IMG/VR virus record: IMGVR_UViG_3300025137_000079
Span: 1 to 42,074 of that record
Reading direction: 5' to 3' (one strand)
Source: a virus
Length of the DNA stretch: 42,074 nucleotides
Below the pieces are notes generated by a model. The model saw only the letters and a program-made list of their open reading frames with translations. It was not told the origin of the DNA and searched no databases. Positions 30,888 to 39,715 of this stretch are shown here, one piece after another. The position numbers and the translations under genes were made by a program. The stretch's first letter is position 1. Each line of letters starts with the position of its first letter.

Positions 30888-33323
30888 ATGGCAAATGGTG
30901 ATAGACCCCCAGTTTCGTTGATGGACCGTGAAGGCGGTATGCTGTCCGAGGAAGACGTTGAAGCAGTAGAAATAGAAGCATTACCTAATGAAATGGCACG
31001 TATTACCGACGTAGAAGGTATAGAAATAATCCAAGAAGACGACGGCGGCGTTACGTTAGACTTTGATCCGTTCACGAATCGAGAACGCGAAGACGATTTT
31101 TACGATAACTTAGCCGAGTTTGTGCCCGATAGCGTGCTACAACGGGTTTCTAACGATCTTTTAGAGCAATACCACTCCAACAAAGCGTCAAGGCAGGATT
31201 GGGAAGATGCGTATTCCAAGGGTCTTGAACTGTTGGGTTTTAGTTACGAAGAAAGAACAGAGCCTTTTAGGGGCGCAACAGGGGTCACTCACCCTCTTTT
31301 AGCCGAAGCAGCCGTGCAGTTTCAAGCACAAGCTTTTAACGAGTTGCTGCCTTCTCAAGGACCTGTACGAACCGCAGTTATGGGCGCACAGACTAAAGAA
31401 AAAACAGAACAGGCGTCTCGTGTTAGAGATTTTATGAACTACTACATTACTACCGTAATGCAGGAGTACACCCCTGAAGTTGATCAAATGTTGTTTTATT
31501 TACCGTTGGCGGGTTCTACTTTTAAGAAAGTTTACTTTGACGACGCATTAGGCCGCCCTGTTTGCAAGTTCATACCGGCAGAACATCTGATAGTCCCTTA
31601 CGAAAGCAACGATTTAGAAACTTGTCCTAATATTACTCACGTTGTCCGCATGTCGTTAAACGATTTGCGTAAGCAACAAGTCAGTGGTTTTTATCGAGAC
31701 ATAAAAGTTCTTCCGTCTCAGTCAGAAAGCACAGGTTTGTCCAGTGAAATTGATTATATTGACGGTGAAACAGCTTCTGGCGTTGATTACGATTGCACTT
31801 TGCTCGAATGTCATGTGGATTTAGACCTTGAGGGGTACGAAGAGGTTGACGAAGATGGCGAGGAAACCGGTATTAAGGTGCCTTATCTCGTTACTATTAG
31901 TGAAGATAACGGAAAAGTGCTGTCTATTCGTCGAAATTACCTTGAAGAAGACCCTTTAAAGGTAAAAATACAATATTTTGTTCATTATAAGTTCCTTCCC
32001 GGGTTTGGTTTTTATGGTATGGGCTTAATTCACACGATTGGCGGCCTCTCTAGGACTGCAACTGCGGCGTTAAGACAATTAATTGATGCCGGAACGCTTT
32101 CTAACCTTCCCGCGGGATTCAAAGCTCGTGGATTACGCATTAGAGACGATGATGACCCGTTACAACCGGGTGAGTTTAGAGACGTGGATGCCCCCGGAGG
32201 GGTTATACGGGATAGTTTGATGCCGTTGCCTTTTAAAGGCCCGGATCAGACGTTGTTTCAACTGTTAGGATTTGTAGTAGAGGCTGCACAACGTTTTGCC
32301 ACGATTACAGACATGAAAGTAGGGGATGGCAACCAATCAGCGGCGGTAGGAACTACTATAGCCATGATTGAACAGGGTGCCCGAGTAATGAGTGCGATCC
32401 ATAAACGCCTACATTACGCCATGAAAATAGAATTTAAGATACTAGCGCGAGTTATGGGAGAAAGTTTACCGCCTGTTTACCCCTACGAGCTTCCAGGGGT
32501 TGATCAATCGGTAAAAGCGACTGATTTTGACGATAGGGTTGATGTATTGCCCGTATCCGACCCGAATATTTTCTCGCAGAGTCAACGTATTGCTTTAGCA
32601 CAAACCGAATTACAAATGGCGATGCAAGCCCCTGAAATACACAATATACCGGAGGTTTACCGGCGAGTTTATGATGCATTAGGCGTTAAAAACGTTGATC
32701 AAATACTTCGAGCGGACACCCCCGATGAAATAATTCCAAAAGATCCTGCTAGAGAAAACATGGATACTTTGGAAAACGTACCTTTACAGGCTTTTAAAGG
32801 TCAAGACCACATGGCGCATGTTCAAGCCCACTTGATCTTTGCTACTGGGGGAACGGCAGCGGCGATGCCTCAAGTTGGATTATCTATCCAAAAGCACATT
32901 TTAAATCATGTGCAGATAATGGCGGAAGAACAAGCGGAGCAAGCTTTTGCCCAGCAAAACCCCAACGTTGCATTACAAAACCAAGAAACAAACCAGCCTT
33001 TCCAGTCAATGGTAGCGCAATTTATAGCGCAAACGATGCAACAAGTAGTTCAAATGGGTCAACAGCTGCAACAGGCAGGGCAGCCGCAAGAACCACAAGG
33101 GCCCGATCCGTTGATTGCTTTGAAAGAACAAGAATTGCAATTAAAAGCTCAACAAGAACAAAACGACGTTTCTCGCGAGCAACAGGAGATAGAACTAGAA
33201 AGGCAGAAACTCGCGCAGCGTGAATCTAATTTCCAGCAACGGTTACAAAGCCAAGAGGGGCAAACCGAGGCTAGAATACAAGCCGGTATAGAAAGAGAAC
33301 GAATGAAACAACGAGGTAATTGA
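30888..33323 (+). CDS. Portal protein
   Basis: 811 residues. The N-terminal 75 residues are acidic. The core starts with YSKGLELLGFSYEERTEPFR and continues with GATGVTHPLLAEAAVQFQAQ, FNELLPSQGPVRT and LAGSTFKKVYFDDALGRP, patterns I associate with portals of P22/HMO-2011-like podoviruses. MGLIHTIGGLSRTATAALRQ then GTLSNLPAGFKARGLRI is typical of the clip/stem part. The C-terminal 150 residues are Gln-rich coiled coil. Twelve copies should form the DNA channel at one capsid vertex. It follows the giant gene by six bases. Confidence 0.85.
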   Translation: MANGDRPPVSLMDREGGMLSEEDVEAVEIEALPNEMARITDVEGIEIIQEDDGGVTLDFDPFTNREREDDFYDNLAEFVPDSVLQRVSNDLLEQYHSNKASRQDWEDAYSKGLELLGFSYEERTEPFRGATGVTHPLLAEAAVQFQAQAFNELLPSQGPVRTAVMGAQTKEKTEQASRVRDFMNYYITTVMQEYTPEVDQMLFYLPLAGSTFKKVYFDDALGRPVCKFIPAEHLIVPYESNDLETCPNITHVVRMSLNDLRKQQVSGFYRDIKVLPSQSESTGLSSEIDYIDGETASGVDYDCTLLECHVDLDLEGYEEVDEDGEETGIKVPYLVTISEDNGKVLSIRRNYLEEDPLKVKIQYFVHYKFLPGFGFYGMGLIHTIGGLSRTATAALRQLIDAGTLSNLPAGFKARGLRIRDDDDPLQPGEFRDVDAPGGVIRDSLMPLPFKGPDQTLFQLLGFVVEAAQRFATITDMKVGDGNQSAAVGTTIAMIEQGARVMSAIHKRLHYAMKIEFKILARVMGESLPPVYPYELPGVDQSVKATDFDDRVDVLPVSDPNIFSQSQRIALAQTELQMAMQAPEIHNIPEVYRRVYDALGVKNVDQILRADTPDEIIPKDPARENMDTLENVPLQAFKGQDHMAHVQAHLIFATGGTAAAMPQVGLSIQKHILNHVQIMAEEQAEQAFAQQNPNVALQNQETNQPFQSMVAQFIAQTMQQVVQMGQQLQQAGQPQEPQGPDPLIALKEQELQLKAQQEQNDVSREQQEIELERQKLAQRESNFQQRLQSQEGQTEARIQAGIERERMKQRGN

Positions 33324-33526
33324 TGAGAACTGTAAAATTTAATGGTAGCCCACCACCCGAGCCGCCAAAGCCTACAAAAAAAGCTGAGATAAAGGGGCAA
33401 GGAAGCATTCCGTATGCCCAAGCCAAGGAAGAAAAAACCCCTAACACGGAGTTTGCTAAGATTACTCATGGTAAAAAACGTGGAATGGGCGCAGCTTTAC
33501 GTGGTGGACGCTTTACTATTGCTTAA
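33323..33526 (+). CDS. Small basic protein, unknown function
   Basis: 67 residues from ATG 33323, overlapping the portal stop by one base (TGATG), with ACGAGG upstream. Pro-rich N-terminus (SPPPEPPKPTKKAE) and a basic end HGKKRGMGAALRGGRFTIA. I recall this short C-terminal pattern beside portals in marine phage genomes; function unknown. Confidence 0.7.
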   Translation: MRTVKFNGSPPPEPPKPTKKAEIKGQGSIPYAQAKEEKTPNTEFAKITHGKKRGMGAALRGGRFTIA

Positions 33527-33539
33527 AAACTGCGATAAT
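33512..33539 (+). promoter_or_regulatory. Weak candidate promoter
   Basis: TTTACT (33512-33517), 16-base spacer, GATAAT (33534-33539). The TGCGATAAT string also occurs at the 14490 promoter. Confidence 0.3.
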
Positions 33540-33576
33540 ATCAGAGTTGCTCAGACAGTAAACGATAGGTAAATAG

Positions 33577-33774
33577 TTGGACGATCTGGATGTTGTGCAG
33601 TTTGTACAAAAAACGTTAAAGGGTCGCAAAACCCAAATTCAACAACTCATGGTTGATGGCGGGATTAAAGATATGGAACATTACAGAGAATGCATGGGTG
33701 AGATCAGGGCGTGTGATTACACTTTGGTTGAACTCTCTGAAATGCTAAAAAAACAGGAAGAATTAAATGCCTGA
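33577..33774 (+). CDS. Small helical protein, unknown function
   Basis: 65 residues with a TTG start and AGG about 10 bases upstream. Helical (LDVVQFVQKTLKGRKTQIQQ, then CDYTLVELSEMLKKQEELN). Overlaps the GroES-like gene by eight bases. Short proteins of this outline often sit after portals in marine phages; function unknown. Confidence 0.65.
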   Translation: MDDLDVVQFVQKTLKGRKTQIQQLMVDGGIKDMEHYRECMGEIRACDYTLVELSEMLKKQEELNA

Positions 33775-34213
33775 AACGAATGAAGCGTCAGAATTATCTG
33801 ATTGTTACGTCGCAGAAGAAGAACGGGTTTTAGACCCTTCTTTAGTAGATGTTAGTGTCATTGAACGTCTTCCACAACCTACGGGATGGCGTATTCTAAT
33901 TGCTCCTTTTAAGCCTGCTCAAAAAAGTGCGGGCGGTATTCTTTTAAGCCAAAAAACGCTAGAAGAAGACGTTGTTCAAACTCAAGTAGGCTACGTGCTC
34001 AAAATGGGTCCGTCTGCTTATTTGGATAAAAAACGATATCCGACCGGAGCGTGGTGCAAAGAACGCGAATGGGTGATTTTTGCCCGTTATGCGGGTTCCC
34101 GGTTTCGTTTAAATGGCGAAAAAAAGTCAGCGTTTGGCAGCGAAATACGCATATTAAACGATGACGAGATACTAGGAACTATTTTGGACCCTAATGACAT
34201 ACATTTTAACTAA
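33767..34213 (+). CDS. GroES-like co-chaperonin
   Basis: 148 residues. QPTGWRILIAPFKPAQKSAG then GILLSQKTLEEDVVQTQVGY matches the Cpn10 pattern (strand, mobile loop with G-G-I-x-L, E, then G-x-V). WVIFARYAGSRFRLNG and FGSEIRILNDDEILGTI fit the remaining barrel strands. An acidic extension of about 35 residues precedes the core. Phage co-chaperonins such as T4 gp31 work with host GroEL to fold the capsid protein; position between portal and scaffold genes supports the same role. Confidence 0.82.
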   Translation: MPETNEASELSDCYVAEEERVLDPSLVDVSVIERLPQPTGWRILIAPFKPAQKSAGGILLSQKTLEEDVVQTQVGYVLKMGPSAYLDKKRYPTGAWCKEREWVIFARYAGSRFRLNGEKKSAFGSEIRILNDDEILGTILDPNDIHFN

Positions 34214-34224
34214 GGAGCGGTTTT

Positions 34225-35127
34225 ATGGCAGAGGTAACCCCTAAACACCAAGCCGACGACGGCCAAATCGATTTGGAATTCACGGAAGAGGCGCAAGACG
34301 TTATAATAGAAGAAGAGGAAGGAACCACTTCTTCGGAGCAAGAGGTTGTTCTAGAAACCGAAGACGAGCGCGAAACGTATAGTAAAGGCGTACAAAAACG
34401 CATTAATCAACTAACTAAACGAGCGAAAGACGCTGAAAGAGAAAGAGAAGAAGCTGTTCGTTTTGCTCAAACTGTTCAAACGGAGAACAGTTCGGTTAAG
34501 CAAAGGCTTCACAATTTAGATAAAAGTTACATTGACGAATATGGTAACCGGGTAACTTCTGAAGCAGAAAGAGCGAAAGAAGATTTAAAAACAGCCATAG
34601 AAACTGGCGACACAGATCGTCAACTTAACGCCCAAGAAAAGATTTCGCAACTTGCGGTAGCAAAAGATCGCCATGCCCAAGCTAGGGCGCAACGAGAAAC
34701 TCAAGCGGCCCAGTTTCAACAAGAGCTACAGCAACAGCCTGTTTATCAACCGCAGCAAGCTCCGCAACAACAAAGACCGGACCCTAAAGCAGAGGATTGG
34801 GCGGAAAACAATAGTTGGTTTGGTCAAGATTCTGCTATGACCTTTGCTGCTTTCGGTGTTCATAAAGAACTGATAGAAGAAAAAGGTATGGACGGAACCA
34901 GCGATGAATACTATGATGCATTAGATTCGAGGATGAGGACGGAGTTTCCCCATAAATTGGGAGAAGAAGCACCGCCCGCATCCCGCCGCACTTCGCAGAC
35001 AGTTGCGGGTGTATCTCGTCCTAGTAAAGGACGCGGCAAACAGGTTCGACTCTCCCCGAGCCAAGTAACAATTGCCAAAAGACTGGGAGTGCCACTTGAA
35101 GAATACGCTAAATACGTGAAGGAGTGA
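34225..35127 (+). CDS. Probable scaffolding protein
   Basis: 300 residues, AAGGAG 9 bases before the ATG. Acidic N-terminus (EEAQDVIIEEEEGTTSSEQE), long charged helix (about 60-100), Gln/Pro-rich hinge (about 165-190), and a basic C-terminus with KGRGKQVRLSPSQVTIAKRL. An acidic, helical, non-enzymatic protein just before the capsid genes with a basic C-terminal hook is typical of capsid scaffolds. Role inferred from this and position. Confidence 0.7.
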   Translation: MAEVTPKHQADDGQIDLEFTEEAQDVIIEEEEGTTSSEQEVVLETEDERETYSKGVQKRINQLTKRAKDAEREREEAVRFAQTVQTENSSVKQRLHNLDKSYIDEYGNRVTSEAERAKEDLKTAIETGDTDRQLNAQEKISQLAVAKDRHAQARAQRETQAAQFQQELQQQPVYQPQQAPQQQRPDPKAEDWAENNSWFGQDSAMTFAAFGVHKELIEEKGMDGTSDEYYDALDSRMRTEFPHKLGEEAPPASRRTSQTVAGVSRPSKGRGKQVRLSPSQVTIAKRLGVPLEEYAKYVKE

Positions 35128-35129
35128 AA

Positions 35130-35615
35130 ATGACAGATTCTACAGATAACGAAATGGAAGCTATCAAGAAAACTTCTCGCGCTAAGTCATCTAGAGCACA
35201 ATCGGCTAGGCGTAAGCCGTGGGCTCCCCCGTCTAAGTTAGACGCTCCTGACCCGCCGCCGGGATTTAAACATCGCTGGATACGTGCAGAAACTCGTGGA
35301 TTCCAAGATACGAGTAACATCACTGGACGTTTAAGAGAGGGCTACGAGTTAGTTCGCCGCGATGAATATCCGGATTTTGAAGCTCCAACTATGGAGTCGG
35401 GTAAATACGAAGGAGTGTTTGGAGTTGGCGGATTGCTTCTGGCTAGGATTCCAGAAGAAACAGTTGCAGAAAGAAACGCGTATTTTGCTTCAAAACACGC
35501 AGATCAAGTAGAAGCTGTTGAAACGGACATCCTACGTGAGAATGCACATTCCACGATGCGGATTGACAAACCAGAACGTCAATCGCGTGTTACTTTTGGT
35601 GGTCCTCGTAAGTAA
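35130..35615 (+). CDS. Conserved head-module protein, unknown role
   Basis: 161 residues from ATG 35130, with AAGGAG about 6 bases upstream; a GTG at 35124 is in frame but closer to the ribosome site. Basic N-terminus (SRAKSSRAQSARRKPWAPPS), then FKHRWIRAETRGFQDTSN, LREGYELVRRDEYPD and GVGGLLLARIPEETVAERNA. I recall this pattern in marine podovirus-like head modules without a proven function. Between scaffold and capsid-type genes it may aid head assembly. Confidence 0.7.
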   Translation: MTDSTDNEMEAIKKTSRAKSSRAQSARRKPWAPPSKLDAPDPPPGFKHRWIRAETRGFQDTSNITGRLREGYELVRRDEYPDFEAPTMESGKYEGVFGVGGLLLARIPEETVAERNAYFASKHADQVEAVETDILRENAHSTMRIDKPERQSRVTFGGPRK

Positions 35616-35639
35616 AGTTTTTTAAGGAGACTTTAAAAA

Positions 35640-36290
35640 ATGGCAAATCAAGAAACTGCTTACGGTCTACGTCCTATTGGACTAGTAGGGAGTGCTACAA
35701 ATTCTAACGGTTTAACGAAGTATGAAATTGCTTCGGATAATTCCGATCCTATCTATCAATTCAGTTTGGTTGTTCCGCTTGCTGCGGGCGTAATTGCCCA
35801 CGCTGGTGACACGGCTGGCGGCACTACCGCTGCGCTGGGTGTTTTGGTAGGTGTAGAGTATGTAGACTCTGGTACTAAAAAGACCGTATTTAAAAACTAT
35901 TGGCCCGGATCTAACAGCGCAAGCATTGACACGAATTTTCCTGTCAAAGCTCTCGTTGCAGATAATCCGATGCAAACTTTCCAAGTTGCAAGCGATGCGT
36001 CTCTGACTAATCGCGCCACAGCACTAGCGGCTGTGTTTGCTAACGCAAGCCTGGGAACGTCTGCACGGACGGGTTCTACTGACACGGGTCGATCTAATTC
36101 AGCGTTGGGTGTTTCTACCATAGCAACTACGGCAACTCTTCCGCTTAAAGTCATGGGTATCGTCGATGACGACGCCAACAGTGATTTTTCTGCGGCAGGT
36201 ATTCCGTTGATTGTGAGGATAAATTCACATTACAACTCGCCGAATGCAAGATTCGATTCACAAACCACTGCCACGACAACTGGCATTTAA
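35640..36290 (+). CDS. Putative capsid decoration or structural protein
   Basis: 216 residues, AAGGAG upstream. Begins MANQETAYGLRPIGLVGSAT, then Ala/Thr/Gly-rich beta-type sequence (VIAHAGDTAGGTTAALGVLV, VKALVADNPMQTFQVASDA). The A-Y-G-L-R-P opening is common in abundant marine phage virion proteins. Placement directly before the capsid gene suggests a head-surface or minor capsid role. Confidence 0.65.
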   Translation: MANQETAYGLRPIGLVGSATNSNGLTKYEIASDNSDPIYQFSLVVPLAAGVIAHAGDTAGGTTAALGVLVGVEYVDSGTKKTVFKNYWPGSNSASIDTNFPVKALVADNPMQTFQVASDASLTNRATALAAVFANASLGTSARTGSTDTGRSNSALGVSTIATTATLPLKVMGIVDDDANSDFSAAGIPLIVRINSHYNSPNARFDSQTTATTTGI

Positions 36291-36305
36291 GTCTAGGAGT
36301 TAATC

Positions 36306-37211
36306 ATGCCTATTACTCGCGCACAATTGGCGAAAGAGCTTGAACCCGGCTTAAATGCTTTGTTCGGGCTGGAATATGATCGTTATGAGCAAGAGCATTC
36401 TGAAATCTTCGACGAAGAGTCTTCGGACAGAGCGTTTGAAGAAGAGGTTATGCTTTCCGGTTTTGGAACTGCCCCTGTGAAAGCAGAAGGCAGTGCGATA
36501 TCGTTCGACGACGCGCAGGAGACCTTTACTGCACGTTATACGCACGAGACAATCGCGCTTGCTTTCTCAATAACTGAGGAAGCTATTGAAGATAATTTGT
36601 ACGACCGCCTAGCTGCACGCTATACACGTGCTCTGGCTCGTTCAATGTCTCAAACCAAGCAAATCCGGGCTGCGACGGTCTTGAACAACGCGTTTAGCAC
36701 AGGTTCACCAATAGGTGACGGTGCGGCTCTTTGTTCTGCTTCTCATCCCTCTATATCGGGCAACCAACGTAATCAACTAAGCACTGCTTCGGATCTCAAC
36801 GAGACTTCGCTAGAGCAAATGCTAATTGATATTGCTGGTATGACTGATGAAAGAGGACTAAAGATTGCTGTCAGGGGAACTAAGTTAATAATTCCCAAAG
36901 AACTGCAATTTATAGCAGAAAGAGTTTTGAACTCTAACCTGCGTCCTGGAACTGCGGATAATGACATTAACGCTAGTAAAGCTATGGGAATGCTACCTGA
37001 CGGTGCAGTAGTCAATCACTTCCTTACGGATACTGATGCCTTCTTCATCAAGACGGATGCGCCTAACGGCTTTAAATTGTTCCAAAGAACTCCCATCAAA
37101 ACAGCGATGGAAGGGGACTTTGACACTGGTAACATGCGGTTTAAGGCTCGCGAAAGATATTCTTTCGGTGTGTCTGACTGGCGTGCGGTGTTTGGAACTG
37201 CAGGAGCATAA
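36306..37211 (+). CDS. Major capsid protein
   Basis: 301 residues, AGGAG 8 bases before the ATG. ITRAQLAKELEPGLNALFGL, then FTARYTHETIALAFSITEEA, GAALCSASHPSISGNQRNQL and ERYSFGVSDWRAVFGTAGA resemble Mu gpT-type HK97-fold capsid proteins (S-I-T-E-E, S-x-x-H-P, C-terminal D-W-R). Many copies form the head shell. It follows scaffold-type genes and is followed at once by a strong terminator, as expected for a highly expressed capsid gene. Confidence 0.8.
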   Translation: MPITRAQLAKELEPGLNALFGLEYDRYEQEHSEIFDEESSDRAFEEEVMLSGFGTAPVKAEGSAISFDDAQETFTARYTHETIALAFSITEEAIEDNLYDRLAARYTRALARSMSQTKQIRAATVLNNAFSTGSPIGDGAALCSASHPSISGNQRNQLSTASDLNETSLEQMLIDIAGMTDERGLKIAVRGTKLIIPKELQFIAERVLNSNLRPGTADNDINASKAMGMLPDGAVVNHFLTDTDAFFIKTDAPNGFKLFQRTPIKTAMEGDFDTGNMRFKARERYSFGVSDWRAVFGTAGA

Positions 37212-37229
37212 AACAAACTTTTGTTTGTT
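37212..37229 (+). other. AT-rich hairpin after capsid gene
   Basis: AACAAAC-TTTT-GTTTGTT, a perfect 7-bp stem directly after the capsid stop and just upstream of the terminator. It could protect the 3' end or support termination. Confidence 0.5.
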
Positions 37230-37239
37230 AATTGTAGAG

Positions 37240-37268
37240 AGAAAGGGCGCACGTCGCCCTTTCTTTTT
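37240..37268 (+). terminator. Rho-independent terminator after capsid gene
   Basis: AGAAAGGGCG-CACGT-CGCCCTTTCT, a perfect 10-bp stem followed by a run of T. Separates capsid expression from the next virion genes. No clear promoter was seen in 37269-37345. Confidence 0.9.
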
Positions 37269-37345
37269 GCCTGTTAAATAGGTATTCTTCATTGATCCTG
37301 ACAGGGGCATACCGCGCCTGACACTAGCCACGACAGGAGATAATC

Positions 37346-38251
37346 ATGGCGAACACAACCTTTAACGGCGCAGTCCGTTCAGAAAATGGTTTTAAGACCA
37401 TTGATAAAAATTCAACAACAGGTGCCGTTACAGACGGTCTGGTAATCAACGCAGATGGTAATATCTATACTGATGATGGTGGGCATATTCAATATGCAGC
37501 AGCAACAGGGTATGGACCAGCTGATTCTATCGTAGGTAAAGGCGGGAGCCAATACGGCACAGTAGACCCATTTACTTCGGGGCTTACTCAATTATTTCCA
37601 TTAGGCAGTAGATTGCTTTACGGTAATACTGTTTATGCTTATGGTAGACTAGCCGCAGTCGCTGTAACAGCGGGTAAATGTGTAACTCACGCTGCATCAA
37701 TCGCACATCACTTCGACTTGACACCTACGGCTGGTGTAGCTGCTGGTGAAACTGCAATATCGGTTGAAACCGCTGGTACTGACATAACGCTTAATCAATA
37801 CGCGGGTGGGTACCTGTATGTAAACGACGCTGCTGGCGAAGGCCAAATGCTTCGGATAGAGTCTAACCCAGCACACGATCACTCAGCAGACCCTTCAATC
37901 GTGATTACTTGTTACGATGATTTGGCAACAGCAATAACTACAAGCTCAAGAATAACTTTAATTCCTGATCCTCGCAGTGCTCAAATTGTTCAAGCCGCGA
38001 CAACTACAGGTGCTACACTAGGTGTAACAGTTGTTGATATGGCAGCTAGTGCTTACGGTTGGTTTTCTGTTTCAGGCCCAGCTACAATATTAACTTCAGG
38101 AACTCTGGTTGTAGGTAACCACGCAGTACCACTAGGTGCTGCAGGTGCTGTTGGCCCAGCCGCAGGAGATGTTATACAAGTCATTGGTACGGTAATGATT
38201 GTAAACGTAACTACTGATTATTCGTTAATCAACCTTACGGGTATTATCTAA
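37346..38251 (+). CDS. Putative virion protein
   Basis: 301 residues, AGGAG 8 bases upstream. Beta-rich, Ala/Thr/Gly-rich: MANTTFNGAVRSENGFKTID, NADGNIYTDDGGHIQYAAAT and VIQVIGTVMIVNVTTDYSLI. The N-terminal T-F-N-G-x-V-R-S-E-N-G-F pattern is one I associate with marine phage structural proteins. Its stop overlaps the next ATG (TAATG). Decoration, fibre or adaptor roles cannot be separated by eye. Confidence 0.65.
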   Translation: MANTTFNGAVRSENGFKTIDKNSTTGAVTDGLVINADGNIYTDDGGHIQYAAATGYGPADSIVGKGGSQYGTVDPFTSGLTQLFPLGSRLLYGNTVYAYGRLAAVAVTAGKCVTHAASIAHHFDLTPTAGVAAGETAISVETAGTDITLNQYAGGYLYVNDAAGEGQMLRIESNPAHDHSADPSIVITCYDDLATAITTSSRITLIPDPRSAQIVQAATTTGATLGVTVVDMAASAYGWFSVSGPATILTSGTLVVGNHAVPLGAAGAVGPAAGDVIQVIGTVMIVNVTTDYSLINLTGII

Positions 38252-38865
38252 TGTCTGGGTCTGACGTAAAACCGGTTACTATTACTGCAGACACAGTAGC
38301 CTTGGATGCCGATGGAATATCCGTAGCAGCGTCAGTTGGTAATAACGCAGCACTTACAATAGGTGGTGCGTTAGCTTCTGGCGGTTCTGTCACACTTAGT
38401 CACGGGAGGATAGTAACTATCCTCTCTGCTGGGGATGATTCTGCTAAATCTTTTACCGTCACAGGTACTGATGTTAATGGTGATTCTCAAACTGAATCAA
38501 TCACAGGGGCTAATGCTGGCACAGCTACTGGGTCCAAATATTTTCTAACAATATCTGGTATTTCAGCAGTAGGTAATCCTGCGGGTAATGTCTCCGCGGG
38601 GGTTAACGCTTCTGCTGCGGATGTCATTTTTGCGGGTAGGGCTAGGTTAAAAGGATCTTTCTTAACGAGTACGGCAACTGCTGGAAATGTAGATTTTTTG
38701 ACTACGTCCCCTAGCGGAACTAGTTTAATGAAGATTAGTTCGGTTAGTGATGCCGATGCGACAAGGGATGTAGTTATTCCAGAAGATGGGGTGTTGTTTA
38801 CAGCGGGTATTTACATTGAATACACCGTGTCCACTTTTCTGACGATGACAGCGTTCCACGCGTAA
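38251..38865 (+). CDS. Putative virion protein, beta-sandwich-like
   Basis: 204 residues. KPVTITADTVALDADGISVA, then GRIVTILSAGDDSAKSFTVT, TDVNGDSQTESITGANAG and DGVLFTAGIYIEYTVSTFLT alternate strands and turns as in Ig-like phage surface domains. Translationally coupled to the previous gene. A head-surface or tail role is inferred. Confidence 0.65.
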   Translation: MSGSDVKPVTITADTVALDADGISVAASVGNNAALTIGGALASGGSVTLSHGRIVTILSAGDDSAKSFTVTGTDVNGDSQTESITGANAGTATGSKYFLTISGISAVGNPAGNVSAGVNASAADVIFAGRARLKGSFLTSTATAGNVDFLTTSPSGTSLMKISSVSDADATRDVVIPEDGVLFTAGIYIEYTVSTFLTMTAFHA

Positions 38866-38885
38866 CAACTTATAACGGAGTACTT

Positions 38886-39041
38886 ATGTCAGGTTCTAGG
38901 GTAAATTTAGGTAACGGGGGCGGCAAAAAAAAGTCTAAAGGCGGTTCCGTAATGAAAAAGTCTAAAGGCGGGTCTTTGATGAAAAAGTCTAAAGGCGGTT
39001 CCGTAATGAAAATGTCAAAGAAGAAGCCTATTGATTCTTAG
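38886..39041 (+). CDS. 51-residue Lys-Gly repeat microprotein
   Basis: ATG 38886 follows CGGAG by about 7 bases. After MSGSRVNLGNGGGKK comes a nine-residue unit KKSKGGSVM repeated three times, then KMSKKKPIDS. The stop overlaps the GTG of the next gene (TAGTG). It is strongly basic, with no predicted fold, and could bind DNA or the acidic capsid interior. Clean coupling at both ends supports expression. Confidence 0.65.
   Translation: MSGSRVNLGNGGGKKKSKGGSVMKKSKGGSLMKKSKGGSVMKMSKKKPIDS
38928..39008 (+). repeat. 27-bp tandem repeat, three copies
   Basis: Units at 38928, 38955 and 38982. Units 1 and 3 are identical and unit 2 has four changes (AAAAAGTCTAAAGGCGG is common to all). Encodes KKSKGGS-V/L-M. 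Confidence 0.93.
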
Positions 39042-39715
39042 TGGCGTATTTACTTAGCAACACTCCACATTTTAAATGTTGGGTGAGACGAGAATTTACG
39101 CACAACCATGAAAAGTATCATGGGGAGTTTTTGCATTGTTTGGTAATAGCCGTAAACACAGTACCTGACCGTTCTTTAAGTTTTCAGGTTGTTTTTACAG
39201 GGTGTGAGTCGGATTGCGAGGATAATGATGAAGGCAACATTCACGGTGGCGCTATGTGGGCTAGAATGCCTATCCAGGGTTTAGTTTGTGACATGCCTAT
39301 GGAGGATTACCCGGAACCTATGGAAGACCATGTGGCTCAACCGTGGGACTGTGAATCTCGTAACCATTCCGTAGTTGTGCTGGATCGCGTAAGTTCTTCG
39401 CCGTGGGTTTCAAAGATTGATGGTGAATTTTATACGTCTAAGTATCTTTTTACGGTAGATTACACTGAATCAAACATTGCGGACGACTCGGCGCAGCACA
39501 AACAATCGCATGTATTGTGCATTACGGAGGAAGGCAAGTGGAAAGGAAATATAGTGGCATTACCTAACAATAGAGTTCGAGCGACTAGCCCGGCTTTGTG
39601 GGTGACTGGTGAAGGAGCCCCTGATTTTAAGCCGTCTCAATGGACTCATTCAGCGGAAGGACATCAAAGTTATTTAGATCCTTCTGTAACTTTTAACAAT
39701 TTGTATGAAGAATAA
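39041..39715 (+). CDS. Conserved-looking phage protein, unknown function
   Basis: 224 residues with a GTG start overlapping the previous stop (TAGTG). Rich in His, Cys and Trp: CWVRREFTHNHEKYHGEFLH, FTGCESDCEDNDEGNIHGGA and GMPM-like acidic turns, then GKWKGNIVALPNNRVRATSP. The Cys/His content would allow metal binding. Stop and the next ATG overlap (TAATG). Its position among virion genes suggests a structural or assembly protein. Confidence 0.7.
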   Translation: MAYLLSNTPHFKCWVRREFTHNHEKYHGEFLHCLVIAVNTVPDRSLSFQVVFTGCESDCEDNDEGNIHGGAMWARMPIQGLVCDMPMEDYPEPMEDHVAQPWDCESRNHSVVVLDRVSSSPWVSKIDGEFYTSKYLFTVDYTESNIADDSAQHKQSHVLCITEEGKWKGNIVALPNNRVRATSPALWVTGEGAPDFKPSQWTHSAEGHQSYLDPSVTFNNLYEE

